Shown piece by piece: positions 53,623 to 62,749 of a stretch of 64,000 bases of DNA (its first letter is position 1; each line of letters begins with the position of its first letter). The position numbers and the translations under genes are program-made. The notes below the pieces were generated by a model that worked only from the letters and a program-made list of their open reading frames with translations, did not search any database and was not told the origin of the DNA. Source of the DNA: Companilactobacillus sp. RD055328 (GTDB lineage: Bacteria; Bacillota; Bacilli; Lactobacillales; Lactobacillaceae); contig NZ_BQUT01000001.1 in assembly GCF_022835675.1 (NCBI RefSeq), positions 62,001 to 126,000 of the forward strand. The letters are read 5' to 3'.

Positions 53623-53634
53623 TGCTTAATTAAA

Positions 53635-53663
53635 AATATATACCCCTGTGTAAGCGCTGTCAA
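53635..53663 (-). promoter_or_regulatory. licT-bglPA promoter
   Basis: TTGACA (53663-53658), exactly 17 bp, then TATATT (53640-53635) on the minus strand is a strong sigma-A promoter. Confidence 0.85.
53649..53662. promoter_or_regulatory. CcpA cre site on the licT promoter
   Basis: TGACAGCGCTTACA (minus strand) fits the cre consensus at 13 of 14 positions and overlaps the -35. Glucose should repress the operon. Confidence 0.8.
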
Positions 53664-53676
53664 TTAAAAAACAATA

Positions 53677-53707
53677 AAAGACTTCGAAAAATTTCGAAGT
53701 CTTTTAA
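53677..53707 (-). terminator. manLMN terminator
   Basis: The stem AAAAGACTTCGAA/TTCGAAGTCTTTT with a T run lies after manN. Confidence 0.85.
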
Positions 53708-53723
53708 GTTGCTTATTATTTGA

Positions 53724-54635
53724 TTACATAAGGTTCATGTAGTGGAAAAGAATTCCGACTGCGAATAATCCGAAGATAATAATAATTGGTGAAACTTTCT
53801 TCTTTAGTAACCACATACAGAAGAATGTTAATAATAATCCAGCAAGACCTGGGATCAATTGATCCAAGTTTTGTTGCAATGTTGTAACTTTAGTTGCATC
53901 CATTTGCATACCAGCAGCTTGTTGTTCTAATGCTGACTTGATACCTTGAGCACCATCTGGAAGTTTGTCCCAGTGAATGTATGCTTTTGAATCAAGCTTA
54001 ACTGATGAAACAACTGGTGTAAACTTAACAGCAACCCAACGGTTAACCAATGATCCAAGAATGAACATACCAAGAATTGAAGCACCCTTAGTAACATCTC
54101 TTAGAAGTCCACCTGAAAGGTCATCACTGATTTTTGAACCAGCACGGTAACCAAATTCTTGAGTGAACCATGTAAATGACATACGAATTGCATTCCATGC
54201 AATAAAGTATAGAAGTGGTCCAACAATACTACCAGTCATAGCTAGTGAAGCAGCAATAGCACCAATAATAGGTTTAACAGTAAACCAGAATACGGGATCA
54301 CCAACACCGGCTAAAGGACCCATCATACCAACTTTAACACCTTGAATAGTAACATCAGTAACGGGAGCACCGTTAGCACGTTCTTCTTCAAGAGCCATAG
54401 TAACACCAAGAACTGGTGAAGCTAAGTATGGATGTGTATTAAAGAATTCCAAGTGACGTTTTAGTGCTGCGGCACGGTCTTCTTTTGTTTTATATAATTT
54501 TTTAAGAGCTGGGATTAAAGTATAAGCCCAACCACCATTTTGCATACGTTCGTAGTTCCATGATCCTTGAAGGAAAGTAGAACGAAGCCAAACGGAAATT
54601 CTATCTCTTTTTGTTAAAGTAATTTTATCTGCCAT
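53724..54635 (-). CDS. manN: PTS mannose-family subunit IID
   Basis: This 303-residue protein has a cytoplasmic N-terminal part (FLQGSWNYERMQNGGWAYTLIPAL) and a C-terminal membrane segment. GPLAGVGDPVFWFTVKPI is a family signature. With IIC it forms the glucose/mannose channel. Last gene of manL-manM-manN, 17 bp after manM. Confidence 0.95.
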   Translation of the reverse strand: MADKITLTKRDRISVWLRSTFLQGSWNYERMQNGGWAYTLIPALKKLYKTKEDRAAALKRHLEFFNTHPYLASPVLGVTMALEEERANGAPVTDVTIQGVKVGMMGPLAGVGDPVFWFTVKPIIGAIAASLAMTGSIVGPLLYFIAWNAIRMSFTWFTQEFGYRAGSKISDDLSGGLLRDVTKGASILGMFILGSLVNRWVAVKFTPVVSSVKLDSKAYIHWDKLPDGAQGIKSALEQQAAGMQMDATKVTTLQQNLDQLIPGLAGLLLTFFCMWLLKKKVSPIIIIFGLFAVGILFHYMNLM

Positions 54636-54652
54636 TTTTATTTCCCTCCTTC

Positions 54653-55468
54653 TTAGTAATCATCTATGATATCGCCGACTGGGTCGCCTGTGTTTGAGCT
54701 TCCACCGTCGTTATTTGAGCCACTGCCTTGTTTTGAAAGTGCAAGGTAGATAATAGCCATTGAAAGTCCAATAGCACCAAGACCAATCAATGTAATATCT
54801 GTAACAGTTGCAAGTACGAAACCAATAGCGAAGAATGGCCATACTTCTTTTGAAGCCATCATGTTGATAACCATAGCATAACCTACGGCAACAACCATAC
54901 CACCACCGATAGCAAGACCATCAGAAAGTTTTGTAGGAATCATGTTTAACCATGAACTAACTGTTTCAGTACCTACGGCTAAGATTAATCCAGCAGGAAT
55001 TGCGATACGTAGACCTTGCATTGCAATAGCAATATATTGCCACATATCAATTTTAACAAAGCTACCTTCTTCAGCAGCTTTATCCATAGCATGAACAACA
55101 CCAGTTGTTAATGTACGAACAAGAATTGTTAGAAGTAATCCAGCAACAGCTAGAGGAACAGCAATAGCGATAGCAGTTTTTACACCTTTTTCGCCTTGTC
55201 CACCTAGAACAAGAATAATTGCAGAAGCAATTGATGCTAAAGCAGCATCAGGAGCAACAGCAGCTCCAACGTTTGCCCATCCAAGAGCAATCATTTGAAG
55301 TGTACCACCAAGGATGATACATGGAACTAAGTTACCAGTTACAAGTCCGATTAGTGTACATGCGATTACTGGTTGATGGAAATGGAATTGATCCAAGATA
55401 CCTTCCATACCAGCAAGGAATGCAACTAACAAAACTAAAATAATTTGAATAAAGTTTAAATCATGCAT
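54653..55468 (-). CDS. manM: PTS mannose-family subunit IIC
   Basis: This 271-residue membrane protein begins MHDLNFIQIILVLLVAFLAG, with about eight hydrophobic segments. It ends with a Gly/Ser/Asn-rich acidic tail (about residues 245-271). It is the translocation subunit for mannose and glucose. It lies 23 bp after manL. Confidence 0.95.
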   Translation of the reverse strand: MHDLNFIQIILVLLVAFLAGMEGILDQFHFHQPVIACTLIGLVTGNLVPCIILGGTLQMIALGWANVGAAVAPDAALASIASAIILVLGGQGEKGVKTAIAIAVPLAVAGLLLTILVRTLTTGVVHAMDKAAEEGSFVKIDMWQYIAIAMQGLRIAIPAGLILAVGTETVSSWLNMIPTKLSDGLAIGGGMVVAVGYAMVINMMASKEVWPFFAIGFVLATVTDITLIGLGAIGLSMAIIYLALSKQGSGSNNDGGSSNTGDPVGDIIDDY

Positions 55469-55491
55469 AGTTATAACTCCTTAATTAAGAT

Positions 55492-56466
55492 TTATTTCCC
55501 TTTGTTAATTTCGTTTTGTGCTTTTTTCAAGATGGCATCCATGTTGTCCCCTGAATCAGCAGGAACTTTACGGACATCAAACTTGATACCAAGTTTTTTA
55601 AGTTTTTCAAATGTATCAATATCTTTTTGATCAAAAGCTAAAACTTTGTTTGGTTGAACTTTACCTGTTGAGTGTGCCATAGAACCGACATTAATCTCTT
55701 GAACCGGAAGTCCACCTTGAATTGCAGTAAGTACATCTTCTGGTGTTTCGAATAGAAGCAATGCTCTTTCTCCACCGAAGTGTTTATCATCGTTTGCTAT
55801 TTCAATCATCTTCTTGATTGGTACAACGTGAGCTGTAACACCAGCAGGTGCAGCATCTCTAATCAAGTTCTTACGAAGTTCGTCTTTAGCAACTGCGTCT
55901 GAAACAACAATAATACGTGTTGCTTTAGAAGTCTTTGTCCAAGTTGTAGCAACTTGACCATGCAATAAACGAGAATCGATACGAGCTAGACCATAAGTCA
56001 TTTTTCCTGGTTTACCACCAGCAGGTGCAGCTTTTGCTGTAGCCTTTTTAGCAGGTTCAACCACATCTAGACTTTCTGGTTTAGCCTTAACACCTTCTTT
56101 TGCTGCGCCAAGAATTGATTTAGCAATATCTTGAGCTTTGTCCATCGACATTCTTGCTGAATATGCCTCAATTAGCATTGGCAAGTTAAGTCCGGTGACG
56201 ATAGCCCAGTTATCTTTATGTCCTTCAAACAAGTTATTAGCTTGATTAAAAGGTGAACCACCCCATAAATCGACTAAGAAAAGAACTTGATCGTCAGAAC
56301 TAAGATTCTTAACTGCTTCTTCCAAATGAGCTTTAAGATCATCTGGTCCTTCATTTGGCATGAATGTAACTGATTGTACGTCTTCTTGTTCGCCAAAGAT
56401 CATTTGTCCAGATTGTTTAATACCATCTGCAAATTCACCATGACTGGCAATAATAATTCCAACCAT
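55492..56466 (-). CDS. manL: PTS mannose-family subunit IIAB
   Basis: This 324-residue cytoplasmic phosphocarrier has an IIA domain with His9 ([11 protein letters not shown]) and an IIB domain with the phospho-His in [15 protein letters not shown]. An Ala/Lys-rich linker (about residues 135-155) joins them. It is first in manLMN. Two cre-like sites lie upstream, so CcpA probably controls it. Confidence 0.96.
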   Translation of the reverse strand: MVGIIIASHGEFADGIKQSGQMIFGEQEDVQSVTFMPNEGPDDLKAHLEEAVKNLSSDDQVLFLVDLWGGSPFNQANNLFEGHKDNWAIVTGLNLPMLIEAYSARMSMDKAQDIAKSILGAAKEGVKAKPESLDVVEPAKKATAKAAPAGGKPGKMTYGLARIDSRLLHGQVATTWTKTSKATRIIVVSDAVAKDELRKNLIRDAAPAGVTAHVVPIKKMIEIANDDKHFGGERALLLFETPEDVLTAIQGGLPVQEINVGSMAHSTGKVQPNKVLAFDQKDIDTFEKLKKLGIKFDVRKVPADSGDNMDAILKKAQNEINKGK

Positions 56467-56523
56467 TACAAAACCTCCTTATATATTATTGGCTTCAAAT
56501 AATAAAATAATTGCAATAAAATA

Positions 56524-56537
56524 TGAAACCGTTATCT
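56524..56537. promoter_or_regulatory. cre-like site 1 before manL
   Basis: TGAAACCGTTATCT fits the cre consensus at 13 of 14 positions. It lies between the promoter area and the manL start. Confidence 0.65.
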
Positions 56538-56555
56538 TGGCTCACATAACAACTT

Positions 56556-56569
56556 TGTGAACGTTATCA
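56556..56569. promoter_or_regulatory. cre site 2 before manL
   Basis: TGATAACGTTCACA (minus strand) fits the cre consensus at 13 of 14. It sits just downstream of a TATAAT (56575-56570) that may be the manL -10, a position suited to blocking the start. Confidence 0.7.
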
Positions 56570-56588
56570 ATTATAGAATAGAAAAACA

Positions 56589-56627
56589 AAAAAGACCACT
56601 TTTTTACTGTAAAAGTGGTCTTTTTTT
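56589..56627. terminator. Terminator between adaA and manL
   Basis: The stem AAAAAGACCACTTTT/AAAAGTGGTCTTTTT with T run ends adaA transcription on the minus strand. It is nearly symmetric. Confidence 0.85.
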
Positions 56628-56710
56628 ATGCAATTTAATAAACCCTTAAAAAATTGGTATCTAGGTATGTTTGTTAGCTAATGAACAAAATTGGTATACA
56701 TCATTTCAAA

Positions 56711-57319
56711 TTATGTTTGTTGTAAATTCATCGAAATCGACTTCAAAAGTTCGCTTAATTGATTATTTGGATGTTCTTTTCTAAATTTAAGCGGAGTTTG
56801 TCCAACATGTTTTTTAAATAATGTACTAAAATAAGCAGGATTATTTATGCCAACTTCTTGAGCAACTTCAGGAATACTTAATGCTGAAGTTTTAAGAAGA
56901 TTCTTACTTTTAGCTATTCTAATTTCAGTAAGTTTTTCTAATGGTGTTTTTGAAGTATGTTCTTTATATTGATGGTGTAAATAATACGGTGCTCCATGAG
57001 CAAGTTGAGCAATATCATCTAGATTTAAGTCTTTTTGATAATTAATTTTCAAAATATTATCTATTTCTATGATCCATTCGCTTGCAGTAAGTCGGTCATC
57101 CATAGGATGACATTTTTTGCATGGCAAATAACTCTTTGCCCGCGCTTCTTTTGCACTATTAAATAGTTCAATATTATTTCTATCAACAATATTGTAATCA
57201 CAAGAAGGAGCACAGAATATTTTGCTATTTTTGCGTGCATATACGAATTTATCATCATATTCACTATCTTTATTAATGATAGCTTGCCATCTTTTTTCAG
57301 TAATTCTAAGTTGTGACAT
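56711..57319 (-). CDS. adaA: AdaA-type methylphosphotriester-DNA repair protein and activator
   Basis: This 202-residue protein has an N-terminal Ada zinc domain with Cys36, Cys40, Cys67 and Cys70 (FCAPSC, PCKKCHP). A C-terminal AraC-type helix-turn-helix follows (about residues 85-190; SIPEVAQEVGINNPAYFSTLFKK is split over two helices). It removes methyl groups from DNA phosphates and then activates repair genes. It is divergent from the ogt gene, which completes the AdaA/AdaB pair. Confidence 0.92.
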   Translation of the reverse strand: MSQLRITEKRWQAIINKDSEYDDKFVYARKNSKIFCAPSCDYNIVDRNNIELFNSAKEARAKSYLPCKKCHPMDDRLTASEWIIEIDNILKINYQKDLNLDDIAQLAHGAPYYLHHQYKEHTSKTPLEKLTEIRIAKSKNLLKTSALSIPEVAQEVGINNPAYFSTLFKKHVGQTPLKFRKEHPNNQLSELLKSISMNLQQT

Positions 57320-57412
57320 TTCGATACCTCAAGGATATAATATATAAACTAACCGTATTTTTGGTATATAAAAGCTAGATTTTAAAAAAAATTAATAATA
57401 ATGAGGTTTCTT

Positions 57413-57898
57413 ATGGCGATTGTTTATTATGATGATTTCATCTATCAAAATCAAAGTTTCATCTATGCTTATACCGATATAGGAATATGCTTTATTGGTT
57501 CACCAAACAGTGACATTAACGAGATGAACGATTTCATTAAACCTGAAAAAATAATAAAAAAAGCTAATAACACTATTAAAGAAGAACTCATCTCATATTT
57601 ATCTGGCAAACTTATTGAATTTAATCAAGCCATTGATTTATCTTGGTCTACAGCATTTCAAAAATCTGTATATTCTGCTCTTAGCCAAGTTAAATATAGT
57701 GAACTGACTGATTATTCTAGTCTTGCCTCAACAATAAATCAGCCAACAGCTACTCGAGCAGTTGCCACTGCTGTGGCAAAAAATCCCGTATTATTCATGA
57801 TTCCTTGTCATCGTGTAATTAGAAAAAACGGCTCTCTTGGTGGATATCGCGCTGGATTACCTTTAAAACAATACTTACTAAACTTAGAAAAGAAGTGA
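57413..57898 (+). CDS. ogt: Methylated-DNA--protein-cysteine methyltransferase
   Basis: This 161-residue suicide repair enzyme for O6-methylguanine has the active site MIPCHRVIRKNGSLGGYRAG, preceded by the helix-turn-helix around QPTATRAVATAVAKNP. I start at the ATG at 57413 with TGAGG six bases before it, not at the ATG four codons earlier. Divergent from adaA, whose product probably activates it through the shared 57320-57412 region. Confidence 0.94.
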   Translation: MAIVYYDDFIYQNQSFIYAYTDIGICFIGSPNSDINEMNDFIKPEKIIKKANNTIKEELISYLSGKLIEFNQAIDLSWSTAFQKSVYSALSQVKYSELTDYSSLASTINQPTATRAVATAVAKNPVLFMIPCHRVIRKNGSLGGYRAGLPLKQYLLNLEKK

Positions 57899-57902
57899 CA
57901 TT

Positions 57903-58187
57903 ATGAAATCAATTACCGTTACTGAATTAAAAGAACTATTAAAAAAATCAAACATCAACCTATTAGATGTACGTGAAGTTGATGAATATGCCCAAAGTCA
58001 TATTGACCAAGCTACTCTATTGCCTTTAAGTACATTTCCAAAGGCAATAGAAACCCTAGATAAAAATGATACGTATTATCTTATTTGCCGTTCGGGTCGC
58101 CGTTCCGTTCAAGCCGGTATAATGATGGAAGATGAAGGTTTTGAAGTAATCAATGTTAAAGGTGGCATGCTAGAGTTTTACGAATAA
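57903..58187 (+). CDS. Rhodanese-like sulfurtransferase
   Basis: This 94-residue single rhodanese domain has the active-site Cys in LICRSGRRSVQAG. DVREVDEYAQSHI is the usual first motif. It may carry sulfane sulfur or act in stress redox chemistry. It follows ogt at 4 bp. Confidence 0.9.
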   Translation: MKSITVTELKELLKKSNINLLDVREVDEYAQSHIDQATLLPLSTFPKAIETLDKNDTYYLICRSGRRSVQAGIMMEDEGFEVINVKGGMLEFYE

Positions 58188-58205
58188 GAAATGATTTGCT
58201 AGAAT
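58177..58205 (+). promoter_or_regulatory. Candidate promoter of the SMR gene
   Basis: TTTACG (58177-58182), 17 bp, TAGAAT (58200-58205) straddles the end of the rhodanese gene. A start near 58212 would make a leader of about 90 bases. Confidence 0.55.
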
Positions 58206-58223
58206 AGTGTTATTAAACAAATT

Positions 58224-58288
58224 GCCACCGGGCATTATTAACTTCTTTAGGTCTTTGTAGAGGTTAAATAACCGGTGGCTATTTTTTT
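58224..58288 (+). promoter_or_regulatory. Structured leader/attenuator of the SMR gene
   Basis: GCCACCGG (58224-58231) pairs with CCGGTGGC (58272-58279), and an inner stem TTAACTTCT/AGAGGTTAA is nested inside. Seven Ts follow, and the SMR ribosome-binding site GGAGG starts right after them. The form is that of a regulated terminator. The gene's likeness to guanidinium exporters suggests a guanidine-sensing RNA, possibly of the guanidine-IV type; I could not match a consensus with certainty. Confidence 0.6.
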
Positions 58289-58302
58289 GGAGGAAACATA
58301 TT

Positions 58303-58623
58303 ATGTCATGGATTTATCTATTAATTGCAGGTATTGGTGAAGTTTGGTGGGCAACCACTATGAAATTAAGCCATGGTTTTTCTAAAATCAATTATTCAAT
58401 ACTAACAATTGTTGGAATGATTTTTAGCTTTTATTTTTTAATAAAAGCAACTAAGAATCTACCATTAAGTATTGCTTATCCGATTTGGACAGGGGTTGGA
58501 GCTTTAGGTTCAATTCTAATTGGTTTATTTTTATTCAAAGAACAGATTTCTCCAATAACCTGGCTGTTCATTTCTTTACTACTTATAGGAATTATTGGAA
58601 TTAAAGCTACTAGTGGCCATTAA
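58303..58623 (+). CDS. SMR family exporter, Gdx/SugE-like
   Basis: This 106-residue protein has four membrane helices. The essential Glu is in AGIGEVWWATTMKLSHGF, and helix 3 reads AYPIWTGVGALGS, closer to Gdx/SugE than to EmrE. Gdx proteins export guanidinium; EmrE types export cationic drugs. It has its own leader with a terminator-like switch. Confidence 0.88.
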   Translation: MSWIYLLIAGIGEVWWATTMKLSHGFSKINYSILTIVGMIFSFYFLIKATKNLPLSIAYPIWTGVGALGSILIGLFLFKEQISPITWLFISLLLIGIIGIKATSGH

Positions 58624-58652
58624 AAAAACACTCTTTTAGAGTGCTTTTTTAT
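58622..58652. terminator. Bidirectional terminator, SMR / MFS
   Basis: The stem AAAACACTCT/AGAGTGCTTTT lies between A and T runs in the convergent gap. Confidence 0.8.
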
Positions 58653-60115
58653 TCCACAATACTTTTCTTATTATCTAAATAATTAGCAATAAAAACTATT
58701 ACAAATAGGAGAATTACTATCATAAAAATACTGTGCATATTATTTATGATAATTTGATTGATTTCACTACTTAAATGTCCATTAATAGTCCCTTTTGTAA
58801 CTGTACTAATATCATTAGATATTTGATTAATTGAGACGTCTGAATATTGCTTTAACTGGGACTGTGTAGAAGCATTGAAAACTAGTCCAAAGACACTTGT
58901 CATAATAGTTTGGCCTAACGTTCTTCCTAGCGTAAACATTGATGACGCCGTACCTAAGTTTTCTTTAGGTACTAAACGTTGTGAGATCACAGTATTTGTT
59001 GTAATAATAACCCCCATAATTAACCCGTTAGTTGCGGCAATTATATAAAAGAATATTTGTGGGAATTGGGTCGCGGCAAAGACTAATGGTAAATAACACA
59101 ATGCTTGAATAATAATTAGTGGCATAATAATCGTTCTCGGAGCATATTTAGTAATTAACATCCCCACAAAAAATGAACCCACTAACCACATAATTGAACT
59201 CGGTGTGATCGCAAGCCCTGCCATTGATGGACTTAGTGAATATACTGATTGCAACCAAATTGGGAAGTATATTTGATAAGCCATTTGTACTCCACTTAGA
59301 ACTAAAGCTGTAACTATTTGTATTGTAAATGTACGATTCTTAAATATATCTAATGGGATAATTGGATCCATAACATGATATTCAGTCTTAATAAAGAAAT
59401 AACTAAATATAATAATTGCTAAAGCAAAGATTACAATTTCACCAATCTTTATATTCGTTCCTAAAGCCTGGAATAATAGTAAGACTAATAATAATGTTAT
59501 CGATAACAAAACAATTCCACGATAATCGATTTTGAACTCAGATTTAACTTTAGTTATTTCTTGATATGAAAACAAAATTATCAGAGCAACAATTAATCCT
59601 AGTGGTAGATTAATAAAGAATATCCAATGCCAGTTAAGTTTTTCTACAATGAACCCACCTACAAGTGGTCCAAATAATGCAGATATACCCCAAGCGGTAT
59701 TATTGAATGCAATTTTACTGGAACGTTTTTCGTATGAAAATAAATCAGCAATAATTGTAAACGTAATTGGCATTATTGCTCCGGTTCCAAGTCCTTGAAT
59801 AGCTCTAAAAATAATTAATGATTGAATATTAGGCGCTATCCCACAAAGAAATGAACCTAAACAAAATAAAATTATTCCTCCTAAGAATATTTTCTTACGA
59901 CCGATTGTATCTGCTAATTTCCCATAAATTGGTGTACTAATAGCGGAAGTTAGTAAATATGCTGAAAACACCCAACTCTGCATTGATAATCCTTTTAATT
60001 CGGATATTATGGTTGGCAATGCTGTTGTTACAATTGTTGCTTCAATTGAAGTCATGAACGTAGCAATGAAAATAGCAACCATAATGAGCGTTGAGTTGTT
60101 TTTCTTTTCTAACAT
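58649..60115 (-). CDS. MFS multidrug exporter, DHA2 family
   Basis: This 488-residue membrane protein has about 14 hydrophobic segments. Motif A appears as YGKLADTIGRKK and the family segment as RAIQGLGTGAIMPITF. It exports drugs or metabolites with H+ entry; the substrate is unknown. I start at the ATG at 60115, nine bases after AGGAG; two earlier ATGs are too close to that site. Confidence 0.9.
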   Translation of the reverse strand: MLEKKNNSTLIMVAIFIATFMTSIEATIVTTALPTIISELKGLSMQSWVFSAYLLTSAISTPIYGKLADTIGRKKIFLGGIILFCLGSFLCGIAPNIQSLIIFRAIQGLGTGAIMPITFTIIADLFSYEKRSSKIAFNNTAWGISALFGPLVGGFIVEKLNWHWIFFINLPLGLIVALIILFSYQEITKVKSEFKIDYRGIVLLSITLLLVLLLFQALGTNIKIGEIVIFALAIIIFSYFFIKTEYHVMDPIIPLDIFKNRTFTIQIVTALVLSGVQMAYQIYFPIWLQSVYSLSPSMAGLAITPSSIMWLVGSFFVGMLITKYAPRTIIMPLIIIQALCYLPLVFAATQFPQIFFYIIAATNGLIMGVIITTNTVISQRLVPKENLGTASSMFTLGRTLGQTIMTSVFGLVFNASTQSQLKQYSDVSINQISNDISTVTKGTINGHLSSEINQIIINNMHSIFMIVILLFVIVFIANYLDNKKSIVE

Positions 60116-60184
60116 GCTCATCATCTCCTATTTCTTATACCACTACTATATTCACATTCAATTAAATTGTTAAATGTTATGCAA

Positions 60185-60213
60185 CAAAAAAAACGCTATA
60201 AATAGCGTTTTTT
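60185..60213 (-). terminator. adh terminator
   Basis: The stem AAACGCTAT/ATAGCGTTT with a T run follows the adh stop. Confidence 0.85.
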
Positions 60214-60219
60214 TAATAC

Positions 60220-61233
60220 CTACTTAGAAAAATCAATTACCATTCTTCCGGTTATTTTTCCTTGTTCCATTTCTTCTAAAATATCATTAATATCTTCTAA
60301 TGGACGTAATGCAACAATCGGATCAACGGCACCTTGTGCCCCAAATTCAAAAGCTTCCCTTAAGTCTTCACGAGTACCTACTAATGAACCTACAACTTCA
60401 ATTCCATCAAGCACTAATCTTGGAATAGATAGATCCATAGTATCTGTTGGTAGTCCAACAGCCACAACACGGCCAGCAGCTTTCACAATATCTACAGCTT
60501 GGTTAAAGGCAACTTTAGAAACAGCTGTTATTACGGTAGATTGTACACCTTCACCAGTGATTTCTTTGACTTTTTGAACTACATCTACTTCTTTTCCATT
60601 AATGACTTCGTCAGCTCCTAATTTTTTGGCAACTGCTAGTTTCTCATCATTAATATCAATAGCGATCACTTTGGCATTAAACACATTCTTTGCATATTGA
60701 AGTGCTAAATTACCAAGTCCACCCATGCCAAATATTGCTATCCATTGTCCTGATTTAATATGTGAAACTTTGATGGCCTTATAAGTTGTAACACCAGCAC
60801 ATGTTATACTACTTGCTTTTGCAGGATCTAATTTTTCAGGAACCTTAACGGCATAATCTGCATCAACTATGCATTCTTCAGCCATCCCACCATCAACAGT
60901 GTAGCCAGCATTTTGTGCTGAACGACAGAATGTTTCTTGTCCATTAACACAATATTCACAATGTCCGCATCCTTTAAAGAACCAAGCGACACTAACCCTA
61001 TCGCCAACCTTTAAGGTTGTAACATCACTTCCAACTTCTATAACTTTACCAATTCCTTCATGACCTAAAGTACGTCCGGTAACATCACCAAAGTCAGCGT
61101 TTTTAACATGTAAGTCTGTATGACAAACACCACAATACTCCATTTTTACTTTAGCTTCATTAAACTTTATTGGGCGTAATTTTTTATCAATAATATCTAC
61201 TCTATGATCTTTTGTAACAACTGCTGCACGCAT
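60220..61233 (-). CDS. adhP: Zinc-dependent alcohol dehydrogenase (AdhP type)
   Basis: This 337-residue enzyme has the catalytic zinc ligands in CGVCHTDLH and GHEGIGKV, the structural zinc cysteines in [16 protein letters not shown], and the NAD site [13 protein letters not shown]. It reduces acetaldehyde to ethanol or the reverse. The start is the ATG at 61233, eight bases after GAGG. A candidate Rex site lies upstream at 61285-61302. Confidence 0.94.
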   Translation of the reverse strand: MRAAVVTKDHRVDIIDKKLRPIKFNEAKVKMEYCGVCHTDLHVKNADFGDVTGRTLGHEGIGKVIEVGSDVTTLKVGDRVSVAWFFKGCGHCEYCVNGQETFCRSAQNAGYTVDGGMAEECIVDADYAVKVPEKLDPAKASSITCAGVTTYKAIKVSHIKSGQWIAIFGMGGLGNLALQYAKNVFNAKVIAIDINDEKLAVAKKLGADEVINGKEVDVVQKVKEITGEGVQSTVITAVSKVAFNQAVDIVKAAGRVVAVGLPTDTMDLSIPRLVLDGIEVVGSLVGTREDLREAFEFGAQGAVDPIVALRPLEDINDILEEMEQGKITGRMVIDFSK

Positions 61234-61284
61234 AATCACTACCTCACATTTTTTGATTTTATTTTACATACACACAATAACGCT

Positions 61285-61302
61285 TTGCTCAGTAAATCAC
61301 AA
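61285..61302. promoter_or_regulatory. Candidate Rex operator before adhP
   Basis: TTGTGATTTACTGAGCAA on the minus strand fits the Rex box TTGTGA-N6-TCACAA at 9 of 12 fixed positions. It lies about 52 bp upstream of the adh start. Rex is encoded in this window, and adh genes are classic targets. Confidence 0.4.
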
Positions 61303-61319
61303 TAGAAAAGTTAACGTTT

Positions 61320-62102
61320 TCATAAATTATACAAATGGTCTACTGGACCGGATCCTTTACCCAGATTCAGTTTAACTTTTAAGGCGCCGGTTAAGTATTT
61401 CTTAGCAAATTCCACAGATTTAAGTAGTGGTATTCGATCTGATAAGTTACAGGCTATTGCTGAAGATAACGTACATCCCGTACCGTGCGTATTATTATTA
61501 TCAATACGTTCTCCTTTTAACCAGTAACCCTCTTCGTTGACAATATATAGATAATCATTAGCATCATTACCTAAATGTCCACCCTTAACTAATACTGAAC
61601 AGTTATAGTTATCACTAATTTCTTTTGCTACTGCTTCCATTTGATCTGCAGATTCAATTTTTGATCCACTTAATACTTCGGCCTCAAAAGTATTAGGGGT
61701 AATTACAGAAGCTAGTGGAAAAAGTTCTGATTTCAATGCTTCTATGGCCTTCCCATTTGATAAGTTACTACCACTAGTAGCCACCATTACAGGATCAACG
61801 ACAATGTTCTTTACGTCATATTCTTTTAATTTTTTTGCTATTACATGTACGATTTCCTCATTAGAAACCATACCTATTTTTACTGCATCTGGATAAATAT
61901 CTGTAAATACCGCATCTAACTGCCAAGATACAACCTCAGGTGTTACATCCATTACATCGAATACTTGTTGTGTATTTTGGGCAGTGATAGCTGTAATAAC
62001 ACTCATTCCATATTTTTTGTGTGCCGCCATTGTCTTCAAATCTGCTTGAATTCCAGCCCCTCCTGATGAATCTGATCCAGCAATCGTTAATACTTTTTCC
62101 AT
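61320..62102 (-). CDS. thiD: Hydroxymethylpyrimidine/phosphomethylpyrimidine kinase
   Basis: This 260-residue ribokinase-fold enzyme begins MEKVLTIAGSDSSGGAGIQA and has the catalytic region HGTGCTLSSAIA. It phosphorylates HMP and HMP-P for thiamine synthesis. Last gene of thiM-thiE-thiD. With no thiC or thiG here, the set looks like a salvage route. Confidence 0.95.
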   Translation of the reverse strand: MEKVLTIAGSDSSGGAGIQADLKTMAAHKKYGMSVITAITAQNTQQVFDVMDVTPEVVSWQLDAVFTDIYPDAVKIGMVSNEEIVHVIAKKLKEYDVKNIVVDPVMVATSGSNLSNGKAIEALKSELFPLASVITPNTFEAEVLSGSKIESADQMEAVAKEISDNYNCSVLVKGGHLGNDANDYLYIVNEEGYWLKGERIDNNNTHGTGCTLSSAIACNLSDRIPLLKSVEFAKKYLTGALKVKLNLGKGSGPVDHLYNL

Positions 62103-62113
62103 CTTACTTCTCC

Positions 62114-62749
62114 TTACTTGAATGGTTCAACTAACTTAGTTAATTGTTGTGCATTAGCCTTAATATCATCTTGATTAAATATTTCAGAGATTAGCGCTAC
62201 CCCATCTATTCCCGTGTCATACAACTTACTAATATTAGTTTGATTGATTCCACCAATAGCACAAACCGGAATTTGTACTGCTTGTACAATATTTGCTAAC
62301 TCAGTTAAAGAAACATCATCAGCATCGTTTTTAGTACTAGTGGGAAATACTGCCCCAACGCCTAAATAAGTGGCACCAAGTTCTTGGGCTTTTTGAGCTT
62401 GTTTTACAGTTTGTGTCGATACTCCATAGATTTTATCCGCACTCCAATTCTTACGAACTTCTATTAATGTCTCGTCACTTTGGCCAATATGAATTCCATC
62501 AGCATCGCAAGCTTTAGCAACTTCTAAATTATCATTGATAATTAATGGAACGTTATATTGATGACATACTTGTTTAATTTCGTTAGCTAATTCTACAAAG
62601 GCAGTATATTCGAGTTGTTTCTCTCGCAGTTGAACTAGAGTAACTCCTCCTTGTATTGCTTGTTCTACACATTGAGCTAAACTTCGATTATTCAACCAAG
62701 TTCTATCAGTTACTGCATAAAGTGTTAAATCATTATTTTTTAATCTCAT
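62114..62749 (-). CDS. thiE: Thiamine-phosphate synthase
   Basis: This 211-residue TIM-barrel enzyme has LYAVTDRTWL, VQLREKQL and the C-terminal CAIGGINQTN. It joins HMP-PP and HET-P to make thiamine phosphate. I start at the ATG at 62749, which follows AGGTG; an in-frame GTG three codons earlier is weaker. The start overlaps thiM by 17 bp. Confidence 0.95.
   Translation of the reverse strand: MRLKNNDLTLYAVTDRTWLNNRSLAQCVEQAIQGGVTLVQLREKQLEYTAFVELANEIKQVCHQYNVPLIINDNLEVAKACDADGIHIGQSDETLIEVRKNWSADKIYGVSTQTVKQAQKAQELGATYLGVGAVFPTSTKNDADDVSLTELANIVQAVQIPVCAIGGINQTNISKLYDTGIDGVALISEIFNQDDIKANAQQLTKLVEPFK

Noticed and set aside
56470-56620. A sigma-54 promoter before manL
   Set aside because: I looked for TGGCAC-N5-TTGC on the minus strand and found none.
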